64,000 nucleotides of DNA from Arthrobacter silviterrae (GCF_011045165.1 NZ_JAAKZI010000026.1:1-64000); one strand, 5' to 3'. Counted from the first letter of the stretch, positions 50,949-60,456 are shown. Translations and numbers: made by a program. The notes: a model not told the origin generated them from the sequence alone.

Positions 50949-52385
50949 CTAGGGCACCTCGGCTGAAACAGTGGGCGCTTGCAGCCCGAGGGCACCGCTC
51001 ATGGAGACATTGAGCTCAAGGGCCGTCTCCAGCAGGCCCTGCGACACAATGCATCCGGTCACCAGAATGCGCACCGGCGCAGTCTGGACTGTCTGCCCCT
51101 TGCCTGGCAACAGCGGCGGCTTGACGGGCACGACGGCGGTGGGCGCCGCCGTCGTTCTTGGTCCGTGGGAGTCCTCCCCCTGCGCATCACCGTCCTGGGC
51201 CTCCCCCTTTTCCGTCTCCCGGGCTGCGACCGGCCGCGCGGCCGGCTTCGCGGCTTTGGCCGCCGGCTTCGTTGCCGGGCCCGGGGAGGCGGGCTGCTGG
51301 TTGACCACCAGGATGCTGCCGGGCCGGTCCGCTGCCAGGTGGCCCGGCACCGCCGGGGGCCCGTCCGGCGGCGTGTCCCCGGCCGGTGGCGGGGCCGGAA
51401 GGGAGATTGCAGGCAGGGAGTCGGCGATCGCCGGGCCCTGGTCCGGTACAAACAGCCCGCCACCGGACAGGCCCGCGGTCAGGGCGCCGGCCGTGGCAAG
51501 CCCGGCCGCCGAGTAGGTCAGCAGGGCGCGCATGCCCATGCCGGCACCGTGCTGGCCGGCGCCCAGCAGACTGCCCACATCCAGGGCCGCGCCCTTCGCC
51601 ATTTCCCTACCGGAGTAGGCCAGTCCCGCCAGTGCCGGAAAAATGATGCCGCGCATGCCAGTGCCTACGTCCTTGACGTGGAGCAGGATTGCGCCGCATT
51701 CCGTGCAGCTTTCCAGGTGCCGCTCCAGCCTGTCCACCCGCCGGGGCGCCAGGGATCCCCGGGCGTAGGCCCCGAGATGCTTGGCATACGCTTCGCAACC
51801 GGCTTCCACCGCACCGACATGGTGTTGCAGGTATGCCAGGCGCAGGCCTTCCCTGGCGCGGACTGCTAGGGCCGACACAGCGTTGGGGGCCAGGCCCAGC
51901 AATGGAGCAATGTCAGCAGGTGCCATCCCGTCAACTTCCTGGTACCACAGCACGGCCTGCCAGCGCTCGGGGAGGTCCCTGAAGGAGCGCGCCACCACCT
52001 CGTCTTCAAAGGCGGAGACCAAGGGATCGGGCCATTCGTCAACCTCCATGACCGATTCCATGTCGTCGGTGACCATCCGCTTGCCGTCGATGGCCCGCAG
52101 GGCGCTGGCCAGCCGCCGCAAGGTGGTCAGGAGGTAGGCCCGGAAGAAGACTTTGGGCCCTTTGCCGCCCTGGATGGCCGCGAGCACCTTGGCAAACGAC
52201 TCTGCCACCAGATCGGAAACGTCGCTGAAATTGCCGGCATGCCTGCGGGCGGTGGCCTCCGCGCTGTCACGGTGCCGTTCATAAAGCAGCCCGTAGGCTT
52301 CCGTGGAACCGTTGCGGACTTGTCGAATCAAGTCCTCGTCGCTGGGCGCGTCGACGTTGTCATTTCCGTTTTCCAGTGATCCCAC
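50949..52385 (-). CDS. ECF-type sigma factor with fused anti-sigma-like C-terminus
   Basis: A 478-residue protein. Region 2 (from YGLLYERHRDSAEATARRHA) and region 4 (PERWQAVLWYQEVDGMAPAD, IAPLLGLAPNAVSALAVRAR) form a complete ECF sigma factor in the first 190 residues. A zinc-finger-like RHLESCTECG (His223, Cys227, Cys230) follows, as in anti-sigma factors; then a hydrophobic segment LLTYSAAGLATAGALTAGL (about 285-305), a long Pro/Ala/Lys-rich stretch and a terminal beta domain. This order suggests a membrane-tethered sigma factor with its own sensor. GTG 52385 follows GGGGAG. Divergent from the thioesterase gene. Confidence 0.88.
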   Translation of the reverse strand: MGSLENGNDNVDAPSDEDLIRQVRNGSTEAYGLLYERHRDSAEATARRHAGNFSDVSDLVAESFAKVLAAIQGGKGPKVFFRAYLLTTLRRLASALRAIDGKRMVTDDMESVMEVDEWPDPLVSAFEDEVVARSFRDLPERWQAVLWYQEVDGMAPADIAPLLGLAPNAVSALAVRAREGLRLAYLQHHVGAVEAGCEAYAKHLGAYARGSLAPRRVDRLERHLESCTECGAILLHVKDVGTGMRGIIFPALAGLAYSGREMAKGAALDVGSLLGAGQHGAGMGMRALLTYSAAGLATAGALTAGLSGGGLFVPDQGPAIADSLPAISLPAPPPAGDTPPDGPPAVPGHLAADRPGSILVVNQQPASPGPATKPAAKAAKPAARPVAARETEKGEAQDGDAQGEDSHGPRTTAAPTAVVPVKPPLLPGKGQTVQTAPVRILVTGCIVSQGLLETALELNVSMSGALGLQAPTVSAEVP

Positions 52386-52595
52386 GACTACTCCCCATAG
52401 TCGCGATTGATCAAAATGCACATATCCTTGGATATTACCCCAGCCCCCGCACGGCAGCTGTGAGGCGGATTCCCCGTTTCGTGACGCACGAATTGATGGA
52501 AATTTCTGCGGCAGCAACACGTGCATTGTGACGCCCCGAATTGGCCATGAGGACGCCCATGCCCCATATTGGTGCGTCTTCAATAAACTTTTCCC

Positions 52596-53588
52596 ATGAC
52601 TGAAACTGCAGCCAATTCCGTAACCCTCCGGTTCCTCGCGGCCCCCACCGATGTGGGCCACAGCGGATCCGTCGACGCCGGCACCGTCCTCGAATGGGTC
52701 GACAAGGCCGCCTACGCCGCGGCGGTGGGGTGGGCCAAGTCCTATTGTGTGACGGCCTATGTGGGCAACATCCACTTTGCCGACCCGGTCAACAGCGGGG
52801 ACATGGTGGAGGTGGAGGCTACCATTGTCTACACGGGGCGGTCCTCCATGCACATCCACACAGTGGTGTCCTCGGGCGATCCCAAGGGCGGCACCCCCAC
52901 CATGCGCAGCCAGTGCCTGGTGATCTTCGTAGCCGTCGGAGCCGATGGCAGGCCAACTCCCGTTCAGCAGTTTGCCCCGGCCTCTCCGGAGGAAATTGGG
53001 CAGCGCGATGACGCGCTGGCCCGAATCAAGGTCCGCGAGGAGATCGTGGCCGCCATGAAGGCCCAGGCGTACACGGATGAAGGTACCGCCGAGCGCGTGG
53101 TGCTGCGCTTCATGGCCGCCCCCACCGACGTCAACTGGGGCGGGAAGGTCCACGGCGGGATCGTCATGAAGTGGATCGATGAAGCCGCGTACGTGTGCGC
53201 CACCCGGTATTGCGGGACGGACGCCGTGGCCGTGTTCTCCGGCGGCGTGCGCTTCTACAGGCCGCTGCTGATTGGCCACGTGGTGGAAGTTGAGGCCCGG
53301 CTGGTTTACACGGGGACCAAGGGCATGCACATCGCCGTCCATGTCCGTTCGGGAGACCCCAAGGGCCGCGACATGAACCTGACCACCTACTGCCTGACCG
53401 TCATGGTGGCCCGGGACCATTCCGGAAACTCCGTCCCCGTCCCGCCGTGGCTGCCCGTCTCGGACGAGGACAGGCGCCTGCACGCCCACGCCCGCGAACT
53501 GCTCGAGATTCGCGGCCGGGCCCCGGGAAACAGGCTCCCCAACCACCTGCTGCCTGTTGGCGGCATGAGGGCGGGACTGCCTAGCTGA
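52596..53588 (+). CDS. Acyl-CoA thioesterase with two hotdog domains
   Basis: A 330-residue protein made of two BFIT/ACOT-type hotdog units. Unit 1: LRFLAAPTDVGHSGSVDAGT, VEWVDKAAYAA-like helix, YVGNIHFADPVNSGDMVEVE. Unit 2: LRFMAAPTDVNWGGKVHGGI, VMKWIDEAAYVCATRYCG, GVRFYRPLLIGHVVEVEARL. The paired helices with D/E in WVDKA and WIDEA match the catalytic acid position. Reaction: hydrolysis of fatty acyl-CoA. ATG 52596. Its stop overlaps the stop of the convergent MarR gene by eight bases. Cytosolic. Confidence 0.9.
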   Translation: MTETAANSVTLRFLAAPTDVGHSGSVDAGTVLEWVDKAAYAAAVGWAKSYCVTAYVGNIHFADPVNSGDMVEVEATIVYTGRSSMHIHTVVSSGDPKGGTPTMRSQCLVIFVAVGADGRPTPVQQFAPASPEEIGQRDDALARIKVREEIVAAMKAQAYTDEGTAERVVLRFMAAPTDVNWGGKVHGGIVMKWIDEAAYVCATRYCGTDAVAVFSGGVRFYRPLLIGHVVEVEARLVYTGTKGMHIAVHVRSGDPKGRDMNLTTYCLTVMVARDHSGNSVPVPPWLPVSDEDRRLHAHARELLEIRGRAPGNRLPNHLLPVGGMRAGLPS

Positions 53589-54045
53589 GCAAATTAAGGG
53601 CGTCAGTGAAGGCGCCGAGCTCGGGCAGCCGTCCGAAGAACGATGCATCCGCGGCTTCCACGTCCCCGGTGGCCGCCCTGGCCGCCAGGATTCCACGGGG
53701 CGTGGGGCGCAGGATGCGGGCGCGGCCGTCTCCCGGGTGCCGCGCCCGTTCCACCATGCCCTTGGCTTCGAGGGCGCGGAGCACCTGGGATGTCATCATC
53801 ACGTCAGTGGCCGTGTGTTCGGCGAGCGCCGCCTGCGTCATTTGCCGGTCCGGTTCAACCGAGTGGAGCCAGACAAGGCTTGCCAACAACACATACTGCA
53901 CATGGGTGAGCCCGTGTGGTGCCAGCGCGGCCCGCATCACGGCCTGCCATCGGTTCGTGACGTGCCAGAGGGCCAGGCCCGGGCTCTGCGCCGAGGATGA
54001 ATAGCGGCTGCCAAGTGAAGCGTCAGGCACGGAGCCGTCAGGCAC
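53581..54045 (-). CDS. MarR family transcriptional regulator
   Basis: A 154-residue winged-helix protein: LTHVQYVLLASLVWLHS, QMTQAALAEHTATDVMMTSQ (recognition helix), VLRALEAKGMVERARHPGDG (wing). GTG 54045 is chosen, overlapping the upstream SRPBCC stop; GTG 54030 is possible. Coupled to the SRPBCC gene, it probably regulates that operon, for which a TAAG-N4-CTTA palindrome exists upstream of the first gene. Ligand not known. Confidence 0.85.
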   Translation of the reverse strand: MPDGSVPDASLGSRYSSSAQSPGLALWHVTNRWQAVMRAALAPHGLTHVQYVLLASLVWLHSVEPDRQMTQAALAEHTATDVMMTSQVLRALEAKGMVERARHPGDGRARILRPTPRGILAARAATGDVEAADASFFGRLPELGAFTDALNLLS

Positions 54046-54466
54046 GGACGCCGCGTTCGGCAGCTGCCAGCAGCTCCCCCATGGCCACGGGGAAGTCGCC
54101 GCTGATTTGGGGACCAAGCTCCGGGCCCAGCTCATCGGCCTGCTCCCCCGTGATTTCCAGTTCATGCGTGACGGTGGTCCCACCCGCGGCCACCGCCTCC
54201 AGGCGGTGGCGGAACGTCAGGGTGAGGCCTCCAAAGACTGTCTGGTCGGCGTAAACCTGACCGGGTTCCAGCTCCGTGATGACCGATTCCATCGGGTCCT
54301 GGCCCTGTGGGGTAACGGTCAGCCGGGTACCGGCCGCGAACGGGCCGTGGAGCTCAAACAGGTCCGAGTCCGGGCCCAGGCTGGTCCCAGAATGCAGTGC
54401 CGCAAGCGCGTTCCAGACCGCTCCCGATTCTGCCGCCGTCGTACCCTGGTGTTGTGTTGTCCACAT
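54038..54466 (-). CDS. SRPBCC family (polyketide cyclase/AHSA1-like) protein
   Basis: A 142-residue protein with the helix-grip pattern: VWNALAALHSGTSLGPDSDL, then FELHGPFAAGTRLTVTPQGQ, FGGLTLTFRHRLEAVAAGGT and a long C-terminal helix SGDFPVAMGELLAAAERGVR. Such small START-like domains bind hydrophobic ligands. ATG 54466 after GGAGACTCG. It overlaps the following MarR gene by 8 bases. Cytosolic. Substrate unknown. Confidence 0.8.
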   Translation of the reverse strand: MWTTQHQGTTAAESGAVWNALAALHSGTSLGPDSDLFELHGPFAAGTRLTVTPQGQDPMESVITELEPGQVYADQTVFGGLTLTFRHRLEAVAAGGTTVTHELEITGEQADELGPELGPQISGDFPVAMGELLAAAERGVRA

Positions 54467-54489
54467 GGCGAGTCTCCTTCGATAAATAG

Positions 54490-54501
54490 TAAGTGCGCTT
54501 A
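54490..54501. promoter_or_regulatory. Candidate MarR operator
   Basis: TAAG-TGCG-CTTA, an inverted repeat in the AT-rich stretch 23 bases upstream of the SRPBCC start, a typical MarR binding position. Short arms; moderate support. Confidence 0.35.
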
Positions 54502-54721
54502 TCATATCCAGGAGCCGCTCACAGCGCAAGGGGTTTTCGCGGACCCGCCGGGTCCAAGCAACAGCAGCCGCGCCCCTCAATCCGCCTGGCGGCGATTCTT
54601 GCATTAGGCAACCTTTTCCATGGCAAAAACCATTGCCGCATCGGCCCGCTGGTCTTAGCCTTGACCCAGCGGGCTTCCGACAGCCGTCACACAGCCCCTT
54701 AAAAAGTCTGGAGATCCTGGA

Positions 54722-56632
54722 ATGCGCAAACACTTCCTTGGAGTGTCAATGGCGGTCGTTGTGACCGTCATCGCCGCGGTCACCGGAGCGGGCGTCGCCG
54801 ACGCCGCCCCCACACCCAAACCAATTCCGAACTCGTCGCCGGGGTGGCTGACGCACGGGAAGAACCTCGGCGCCGCCTCCCCGAACGGGCAGGTCAGCGC
54901 ACGCGTGTACCTTGCCCCGAACGGCGGGCTCACCGCCTTGCAGTCCGCCGCCGAGGCAGCCTCAAGCTCCCACCACTTCCTCACACCCGCGCAGTACCAC
55001 GCACAGTTTGACGCCACCGGGGCAACTGTCAGTGCCGTCAGCAGCTGGCTGAGCGGCGCAGGCCTGAAGGTCAAGGTGGACGCCAACCACCGCTACGTTG
55101 ACGTCACAGGCAATGTGCGCGCGGCGGACAAGGCATTCGGGGTGACCATCGCCAACTTCAGCCATGACGGGCTTAACGTGCAGGCGCCGACAGGCAGCGC
55201 CAGCGCACCGGCTTCCGTCGCTTCGGCCGTCATTGCCATACAGGGGCTCGACACCACGGTGTCCGTCGTCGAACCCCGGACGCAAAAGCCCTCGCCTCCC
55301 AGCGCCGGCTTCCGCAATGCGCCCGTCTGCTCCCACTGGTACGGGGACCAAACCCCGGCCACGCTGCCCACACCGGACGGCACCGTCCTTCCGCAGTTGA
55401 ACGGCGCCTCACTGCCCTATGCCCCCTGCGGATACACCGGGCCGCAACTGCGCAACGCCTACGAGGCAGGGGCGGCAGCGGGGCTTGACGGCCGCGGCGT
55501 AACGGTGGCGATCACCGACGCCTACGCCTCCGCCACCATTGAGGCGGACGCCAACAAGTACGCCGTCCAGACTGGTGACCAGCCGTTTGCCGCCGGTCAG
55601 TTCAGCCAGAGCCTGCCGAAGGCCTTCACCCAGGTGAACAGCAACAACTCGCCAAGGCAGTGTGATGCATCGGGCTGGTACGGCGAGGAAACGCTTGACG
55701 TTGAAGCAGTGCACGCCATGGCACCCGCGGCCAACATCCGCTACTACGCCGGCGCCAGCTGCCAGGACTCCGACCTCCTTGACACCTTCACCCGCATCAA
55801 CGACGAAGGCATCGCGACCATCGTGACGAATTCGTGGGGCGGGGTGGGCGACGTCGTCAAGCCGGCATTGTTCCAGGCCTACGAAACCGCCTTCCTCCAG
55901 GGCGCTGTCCAGGGCATCAGCTACGCGTTCTCCACGGGCGACTCCGGCGACGAGGCCGCCAACGTTGGCTCGCCCCAGACCGACTACCCGGCCTCCGACC
56001 CGTTTGTAACGGGCGTCGGCGGCACCTCCACCGCCATCACCCCGGCCGGCGTGACCGGGGAAACCGGCTGGCAAACCACCAAGTACACGCTCGCCAACGG
56101 GGCATGGGCTCCCACCGTGCCGTTCCAGTACGGCGGAGGCGGCGGGTTCTCCTCCAACATCCCCGAACCGGCCTACCAGGTTGCGGCGGGCATCCACAGC
56201 CCCAATGGCGGCCGTGCGCTGCCGGACGTGTCCATGGACGCCGACCCAACCACCGGCATGCTGGTGGGGCAGACGCAAACCTTCCCGGGCTCCGCGTCCT
56301 ACGACACCTACCGGATCGGCGGAACCAGCCTCGCCTCGCCACTGTTTGCCGGCATGACGGCCCTGAAAATCCAGGCCAGCGGCCACGGGCTGGGACTGCT
56401 CAACCCGGCGATCTACGCCGACCCGTCGGGTTTCCACGACGTGACGGGTGCCGGGATTGATGCGGGCAACATCCGCGTCGACTTCGTCAACGGGCTGGAC
56501 TCCAGCAACGGCTACGTCTACTCGGTTCGCTCCTTCAACACCACGAACACCACGCTGAAGGTCGGCACCGGCTGGGACAGCGAGACCGGCTGGGGCAGCG
56601 CCCGGGCGGGCTGGCTCACCCCGGCACCGTAA
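54722..56632 (+). CDS. Secreted S53 family serine-carboxyl peptidase (sedolisin)
   Basis: A 636-residue exported peptidase. The signal peptide (MRKHFLGVSMAVVVTVIAAV, cleaved after ADA) precedes a Pro_kumamolisin-type prodomain (to about 190). Catalytic Glu322 and Asp326 lie in GEETLDVEAVHAMAP, and Ser536 in GGTSLASPLFAG, which is the S53 signature. The C-terminal HDVTGAGIDAGN region is the calcium site. Such enzymes work outside the cell at acidic pH, and the prodomain is removed on activation. ATG 54722 follows CTGGAGATCCTGG. An intrinsic terminator follows the stop. Confidence 0.92.
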   Translation: MRKHFLGVSMAVVVTVIAAVTGAGVADAAPTPKPIPNSSPGWLTHGKNLGAASPNGQVSARVYLAPNGGLTALQSAAEAASSSHHFLTPAQYHAQFDATGATVSAVSSWLSGAGLKVKVDANHRYVDVTGNVRAADKAFGVTIANFSHDGLNVQAPTGSASAPASVASAVIAIQGLDTTVSVVEPRTQKPSPPSAGFRNAPVCSHWYGDQTPATLPTPDGTVLPQLNGASLPYAPCGYTGPQLRNAYEAGAAAGLDGRGVTVAITDAYASATIEADANKYAVQTGDQPFAAGQFSQSLPKAFTQVNSNNSPRQCDASGWYGEETLDVEAVHAMAPAANIRYYAGASCQDSDLLDTFTRINDEGIATIVTNSWGGVGDVVKPALFQAYETAFLQGAVQGISYAFSTGDSGDEAANVGSPQTDYPASDPFVTGVGGTSTAITPAGVTGETGWQTTKYTLANGAWAPTVPFQYGGGGGFSSNIPEPAYQVAAGIHSPNGGRALPDVSMDADPTTGMLVGQTQTFPGSASYDTYRIGGTSLASPLFAGMTALKIQASGHGLGLLNPAIYADPSGFHDVTGAGIDAGNIRVDFVNGLDSSNGYVYSVRSFNTTNTTLKVGTGWDSETGWGSARAGWLTPAP

Positions 56633-56655
56633 CGACAGGCTGGCATCACAAAACT

Positions 56656-56693
56656 AAAAGGGAGGGGCCGGTTCACGCCGGCACCTCCCTTTT
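56656..56693. terminator. Bidirectional intrinsic terminator
   Basis: AAAAGGGAGG (56656-56665) pairs with CCTCCCTTTT (56684-56693) and an inner CCGG/CCGG pair. T-runs are on both sides, between the convergent S53 and VOC genes. Confidence 0.85.
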
Positions 56694-56715
56694 GCCTTGC
56701 GGCATCCGGTTTCAG

Positions 56716-56735
56716 GCACGACGGCGGCCCGGCGG
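56716..56735. repeat. GCACGACGGCGGC element 3
   Basis: The motif (56716-56728) is followed by GCCC-GGC-GGGC. It lies between convergent genes, about 20 bases after the intrinsic terminator and just before the VOC stop. Confidence 0.5.
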
Positions 56736-56746
56736 GCTGGGCGGGG

Positions 56747-57145
56747 TCAGGGCCGGCGGGTCCACCAAAACTCCAGCTGGATGTTGTCCGGGTCGCGGAA
56801 CACCAAGGCAGCGCCATTGGCCGTGTCCTGGGGGGCGGAGTGCACCACATTCAGGGACGTCAGCTGTGCTTCCCAGGCGTCGAGGTCAGCCCGCTCGCCC
56901 ACGCTGAAACCGATGTGGTCCAAACCGACATTGCGGTCGTCAAAGGTGGTGACAGGCACGGAGGCGTGCTGGTTGAGGCCGATGACCAGCCCTGTGGCCT
57001 GGTGCAGCAGCACGATCATGATGCGGTTCTCCAGGTCTGCACGGCGCACCCGGCGCAGCCCCAGCACCTCGCAGTACCACTGCGCGCTGGACTCGGCATC
57101 GTTGACGGACAGGTCTATGTGTGACGGTGCCCCAAAGTTGGGCAT
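56747..57145 (-). CDS. VOC (glyoxalase/bleomycin-resistance) family protein
   Basis: A 132-residue vicinal-oxygen-chelate protein: SHIDLSVNDAESSAQWYCEV, LGLRRVRR, GLDHIGFSVGERADLDAWEA and DPDNIQLEFWW. The histidine of HIDLS, the second of LDHIGF and the glutamate of QLEFWW are the usual metal ligands. ATG 57145 after GAGGAGGAATCC. Cytosolic; could be a dioxygenase, lyase or binding protein. Convergent with the S53 peptidase gene. Confidence 0.87.
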   Translation of the reverse strand: MPNFGAPSHIDLSVNDAESSAQWYCEVLGLRRVRRADLENRIMIVLLHQATGLVIGLNQHASVPVTTFDDRNVGLDHIGFSVGERADLDAWEAQLTSLNVVHSAPQDTANGAALVFRDPDNIQLEFWWTRRP

Positions 57146-57459
57146 GGATTCCTCCTCTTTCCCTTTTGAGCATAGCCCCGGGCTCCGGCCCGTTGGCGGG
57201 CAGCCAGGCACGCCAGCGCCAACGCCCCCACCCCCTGCGCGCACGCCCCCCACCCCCGCGCGAACCGGCACTTAACGTGGATGTTTCGGCGCAACACCCC
57301 CGTTAAGTGCCCGCTCGGCCGTCGATTCACGGGCCTTCGTTGAAGCACTCGCGCTTTCGCGCCCCGCGGAGGCAGAATGGGACGATCGGCATGGACAGGC
57401 CGATCATGGCGCCGACGCGGCGCCCTTGCCGGATTGCGCTCACGGCCAGAGCAGGCCAG
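57146..57459. other. Gap without recognisable gene
   Basis: About 310 bases upstream of the VOC gene and the DUF5996 gene. It is proline- and arginine-codon-rich in several frames but without any family-like sequence. Promoters of both flanking genes should lie here; none is clear. Confidence 0.4.
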
Positions 57460-58165
57460 ATGACTGTTCAGGACCAGACGGGAAAAGGTTCCTGGCCGCA
57501 ACTGCGTGTCGAGGACTGGCAGGGGACCCGGGACACCGTGCAGCTGTGGACCCAGATCGTCGGCAAGGTCCGCATGGCGCACGCCCCGATGCTCAACCAC
57601 TGGTGGCAGGTGCCGCTCTATGTGACGCCCCGCGGCTTGGCGACGCACTCCATCCCCCATCCCTCAGGCCCCTTTGACATGGAATTCGACTTCTTCGACC
57701 ACCGGCTCGCCATCCGGTCCGGCAACGGCTCTGTGGCAAGCGTCGGCCTTGACGCAAAGTCGACGTCGGAATTCTATGCGGAGACCATGGCCGCACCGGC
57801 AGGGCTGGGACTTGAAACCACCATCAGGGCCGTTCCGGTGGAGGTGGATCCCGCCATTCCCTTCGCCGAGGACAGCGTCCACAACTCTTATGACGCAGCG
57901 GCAGTCCAGCTGTTTTGGCGCCAGCGGGTCCAGGCCGACCGCATATTGGACACCTTCCGTTCCTCCTTCCGCGGCAAGGTCAGGCCGGTGCACCACTATT
58001 GGGGAACCATGGACCTCGCCTGCACACGGTTTTCGGGCCGCGCCGCACCCCGCCATGCAGGCGCGCATCAAACTTCGCGGAATGGGTCATGGAGGAGAGC
58101 TACTCGCACGAATTGAGCAGTTGCGGTTTCTCCACGCCAGCCATGCTGCAGCGGCGGACCCTGGC
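57460..58165 (+). pseudogene. DUF5996 family gene, frameshifted near the 3' end
   Basis: From ATG 57460 the product follows DUF5996 closely: VQLWTQIVGKVRMAHAPMLN, HWWQVPLYVTPRGLATHSIP, MEFDFFDHRLAIRSGNG, VHNSYDAAAVQLFWRQR and MDLACTRFSGRAAPRHAG. Near 58066 the frame breaks. FAEWVMEESYSHELSSCGF, the expected next segment, is found one frame over, then a second break occurs before the family's C-terminus. The last 20-30 residues cannot be read in any one frame. Probably inactive unless the sequence is in error. Function of the family unknown. Confidence 0.75.
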
Positions 58166-58316
58166 CAGTGGAATCGTGCCGCACCGGAGATCGATCCGGA
58201 GCGCAGGGCCGGACGCACCAGGATGCCGGAACGGACCCCACCCCTCCCGCAAATCCACCCACCGGGCGTAAAGTTGTGCTGTCCTGAAGCCCGACCAAAG
58301 CTAAGGAGATGGCCCC

Positions 58317-58664
58317 ATGGACCACTTCACGGGAATCGATGCCGCAGTTCCGCCCACAGGAACGGGCTGTGTCGAATGCGAGTCCGCCGGAGGGTGGTGG
58401 GTCCACCTGCGCCGCTGCGCCCAATGCGGCCACATCGGCTGCTGTGACAGCTCCCCCGCTCAACACGCATCCGCCCATGCAGCCGCCACAGGCCACTCGA
58501 TCGTCCGCAGCTTCGAACCGGGCGAAGACTGGTTCTGGGACTACCGGACCAAGAGCTATCTCAACGGCCCGGAGCTGGCCCCGCCCAGCCACCGGCCCGT
58601 GGACCAGGGCTCCCCGGGCCCCTCAGCCCGCGTGCCCGCGGACTGGCAGAGCCACGTCCATTGA
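58317..58664 (+). CDS. UBP-type zinc finger protein
   Basis: A 115-residue protein with a complete zf-UBP domain: GCVECESAGGWWVHLRRCAQ, CGHIGCCDSSPAQHASAHAA, TGHSIVRSFEPGEDWFWDY. Cysteine and histidine ligands are in place. These bacterial UBP-finger proteins are short and of unknown role; a ubiquitin-like partner is not expected here. ATG 58317 after AAGGAGATGGCCCC. Cytosolic, hydrophilic tail. Confidence 0.87.
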   Translation: MDHFTGIDAAVPPTGTGCVECESAGGWWVHLRRCAQCGHIGCCDSSPAQHASAHAAATGHSIVRSFEPGEDWFWDYRTKSYLNGPELAPPSHRPVDQGSPGPSARVPADWQSHVH

Positions 58665-58833
58665 ACCGGCCGCCACCACGAGGTGGGCGCCAACGCACTT
58701 GCCGGAAAGATCCTGCGGAGATCGCCAACGCCTGACCCGCGGCTTTGAGCTTGCCTACCCCAATGCGAGCCTGGGCGCCGAAATCGGCACCATCGACTTC
58801 AACATCGGCGTCATCCGCTGACCCCGCGGCGTT

Positions 58834-59219
58834 TCACGCGGCAATCCGCACGCCCTCGGATCGGCTTTTCGCCACCATCCAGGCACGTATGACTGCGGCC
58901 AGTGCCTGTTTCTTGGCTTCGAGATCGGCCGCGTCGGCAAAACGCGCAACCCGGGAGACTTCGCCGTCGCCCTCCAGCAGGCCCAGGGGGTCATCGATCG
59001 AGGCCCCTGGTGGAACATGAGCGTGACAGTCTTCTTCGAGCGCGGAAAGAAGGAGGCTATATTCCCCCTGTAGATGAACGTGGGCGCCCTCCACTTGACG
59101 GCTTCGCCCAGGGCCGGATCGAGGGAGAGGATGTAGGCCCGCACGCTCGCGACCAGCTCGCGCTGCGGGTTGTCGTAGCTGTCGAACCAGGCGTCCACTT
59201 CGGGATTTCGATTGCCCAC
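58834..59219 (-). pseudogene. DUF1801 domain gene with single frameshift
   Basis: The N-terminal half from ATG 59219 reads [40 protein letters not shown] and TVTLMFHQG, a DUF1801 protein. Inside a GGGG run near 59012 the frame shifts by one base. The remaining SIDDPLGLLEGDGEVSRVAR and DLEAKKQALAAVIRAW, which match the usual end of the family, continue in the other frame to 58834. One lost G explains it. The homopolymer location makes a sequencing error as plausible as real inactivation. Confidence 0.75.
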
Positions 59220-59407
59220 GGCGTGCCTTCCTGTGCTGCATGCTCACCGTTTCCAGCCCACAATACCCCTGCTGCCGCTGTGACTTCGCTGACAGGGACT
59301 GGCAGACCCTCCCACGTTGCCTCCCGGCGGACGTAGCGTGGAGCTGTTGGAATTTCGCGGCGAACCACGGCCGCGCAAAACCCTCCCACAAACCACAGGA
59401 GATCCCC

Positions 59408-60448
59408 ATGTTGACCGTCAACGCCTATGCCGCCCCGTCCGCCACGGGCGCGCTCATGCCCACCACCATTGAACGCCGGGAAGTTGGCCCGCACGACGTC
59501 CTCATCGACATCAAGTACGCAGGCATCTGCCACTCAGACATCCACACGGTCCGCGGCGACTGGGGCCCGCAAACGTACCCGCTGGCCCCGGGCCATGAAA
59601 TCGCCGGCGTCGTCGCCAAAGTCGGCACAGCTGTCACCCGGCACCAGGTGGGCGACAGGGTGGGCGTGGGCTGCATGGTCAATTCCTGCGGAGAATGCAA
59701 AAACTGCCTGGCCGGAGAAGAGCAATACTGCCTCAACGGCAACGTCGGCACGTACGGCTCAATGGACCGCGACGGGACTATCACCCAGGGCGGCTACTCC
59801 ACCCACGTGGTTGTCACGGAAAACTTTGTGGTCCGCATCCCCGACGGACTGGAGCTGGATGTGGCCGCCCCGCTGCTGTGCGCCGGCATCACCACCTTTT
59901 CGCCGCTGCGCCACTGGGGCGCCGGGCCGGGAAAAAATGTCGCCGTCATCGGCCTGGGCGGGCTGGGCCACATGGGCGTCAAGCTGGCGCACGCCATGGG
60001 CGCCACGGTCACCGTGCTGTCCCAGTCGCTGAAGAAGCAGGAGGACGGCCTGCGGCTCGGCGCCGACCACTACTTCGCGACCAGCGATGAAAACACTTTC
60101 ACGGACCTTGCCGGCAGCTTCGACCTGATCATCAACACCGTCAGCGCCGCCATCGACATCAACGCGTACCTGCAGCTCCTGGCGCTCGACGGCGCCCTGG
60201 TCAACGTGGGTGCCCCGCCGCAGCCCCTGCCCGTGCAGGTCTTCTCCCTGATCGGGGGGCGCCGGTCCTTCGCCGGGTCCGCGATTGGCGGCATCGCCGA
60301 AACCCAGGAGATGCTCGACTTCTGCGCTGAGCACGGCATCGGCGCCGAGATCGAGGTCATCCCGGCCGGCAAAATCAACGAAGCCTACGAACGCGTCCTG
60401 GCATCGGATGTGCGCTACCGCTTCGTGATCGACGCAGCAACGTTCTAG
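59408..60448 (+). CDS. Zinc-dependent NAD(P) alcohol dehydrogenase (YahK/CAD-like)
   Basis: A 346-residue medium-chain dehydrogenase. Catalytic zinc ligands: Cys in [14 protein letters not shown], His-Glu in [10 protein letters not shown] and a later Cys in PLLCAGITT. The structural-zinc lobe is [15 protein letters not shown]. The Rossmann motif is [20 protein letters not shown]. This is the YahK/cinnamyl-alcohol-dehydrogenase-like branch reducing a wide range of aldehydes with NADPH. ATG 59408 lies after CAGGAGATCCCC. Cytosolic. Convergent with a membrane-protein gene. Confidence 0.92.
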   Translation: MLTVNAYAAPSATGALMPTTIERREVGPHDVLIDIKYAGICHSDIHTVRGDWGPQTYPLAPGHEIAGVVAKVGTAVTRHQVGDRVGVGCMVNSCGECKNCLAGEEQYCLNGNVGTYGSMDRDGTITQGGYSTHVVVTENFVVRIPDGLELDVAAPLLCAGITTFSPLRHWGAGPGKNVAVIGLGGLGHMGVKLAHAMGATVTVLSQSLKKQEDGLRLGADHYFATSDENTFTDLAGSFDLIINTVSAAIDINAYLQLLALDGALVNVGAPPQPLPVQVFSLIGGRRSFAGSAIGGIAETQEMLDFCAEHGIGAEIEVIPAGKINEAYERVLASDVRYRFVIDAATF

Positions 60449-60456
60449 AAGGAGCG

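Noticed and set aside
52386-53696. Long N-terminal extension of the sigma factor
   Set aside because: The minus-strand frame stays open opposite the thioesterase gene, but the translation is not sigma-like and GTG 52385 has a good ribosome site.
58738-58821. Small coding remnant ending GTIDFNIGVIR downstream of the UBP finger gene
   Set aside because: Only about 28 residues, no start or ribosome site and no recognised family; not enough to support a feature.
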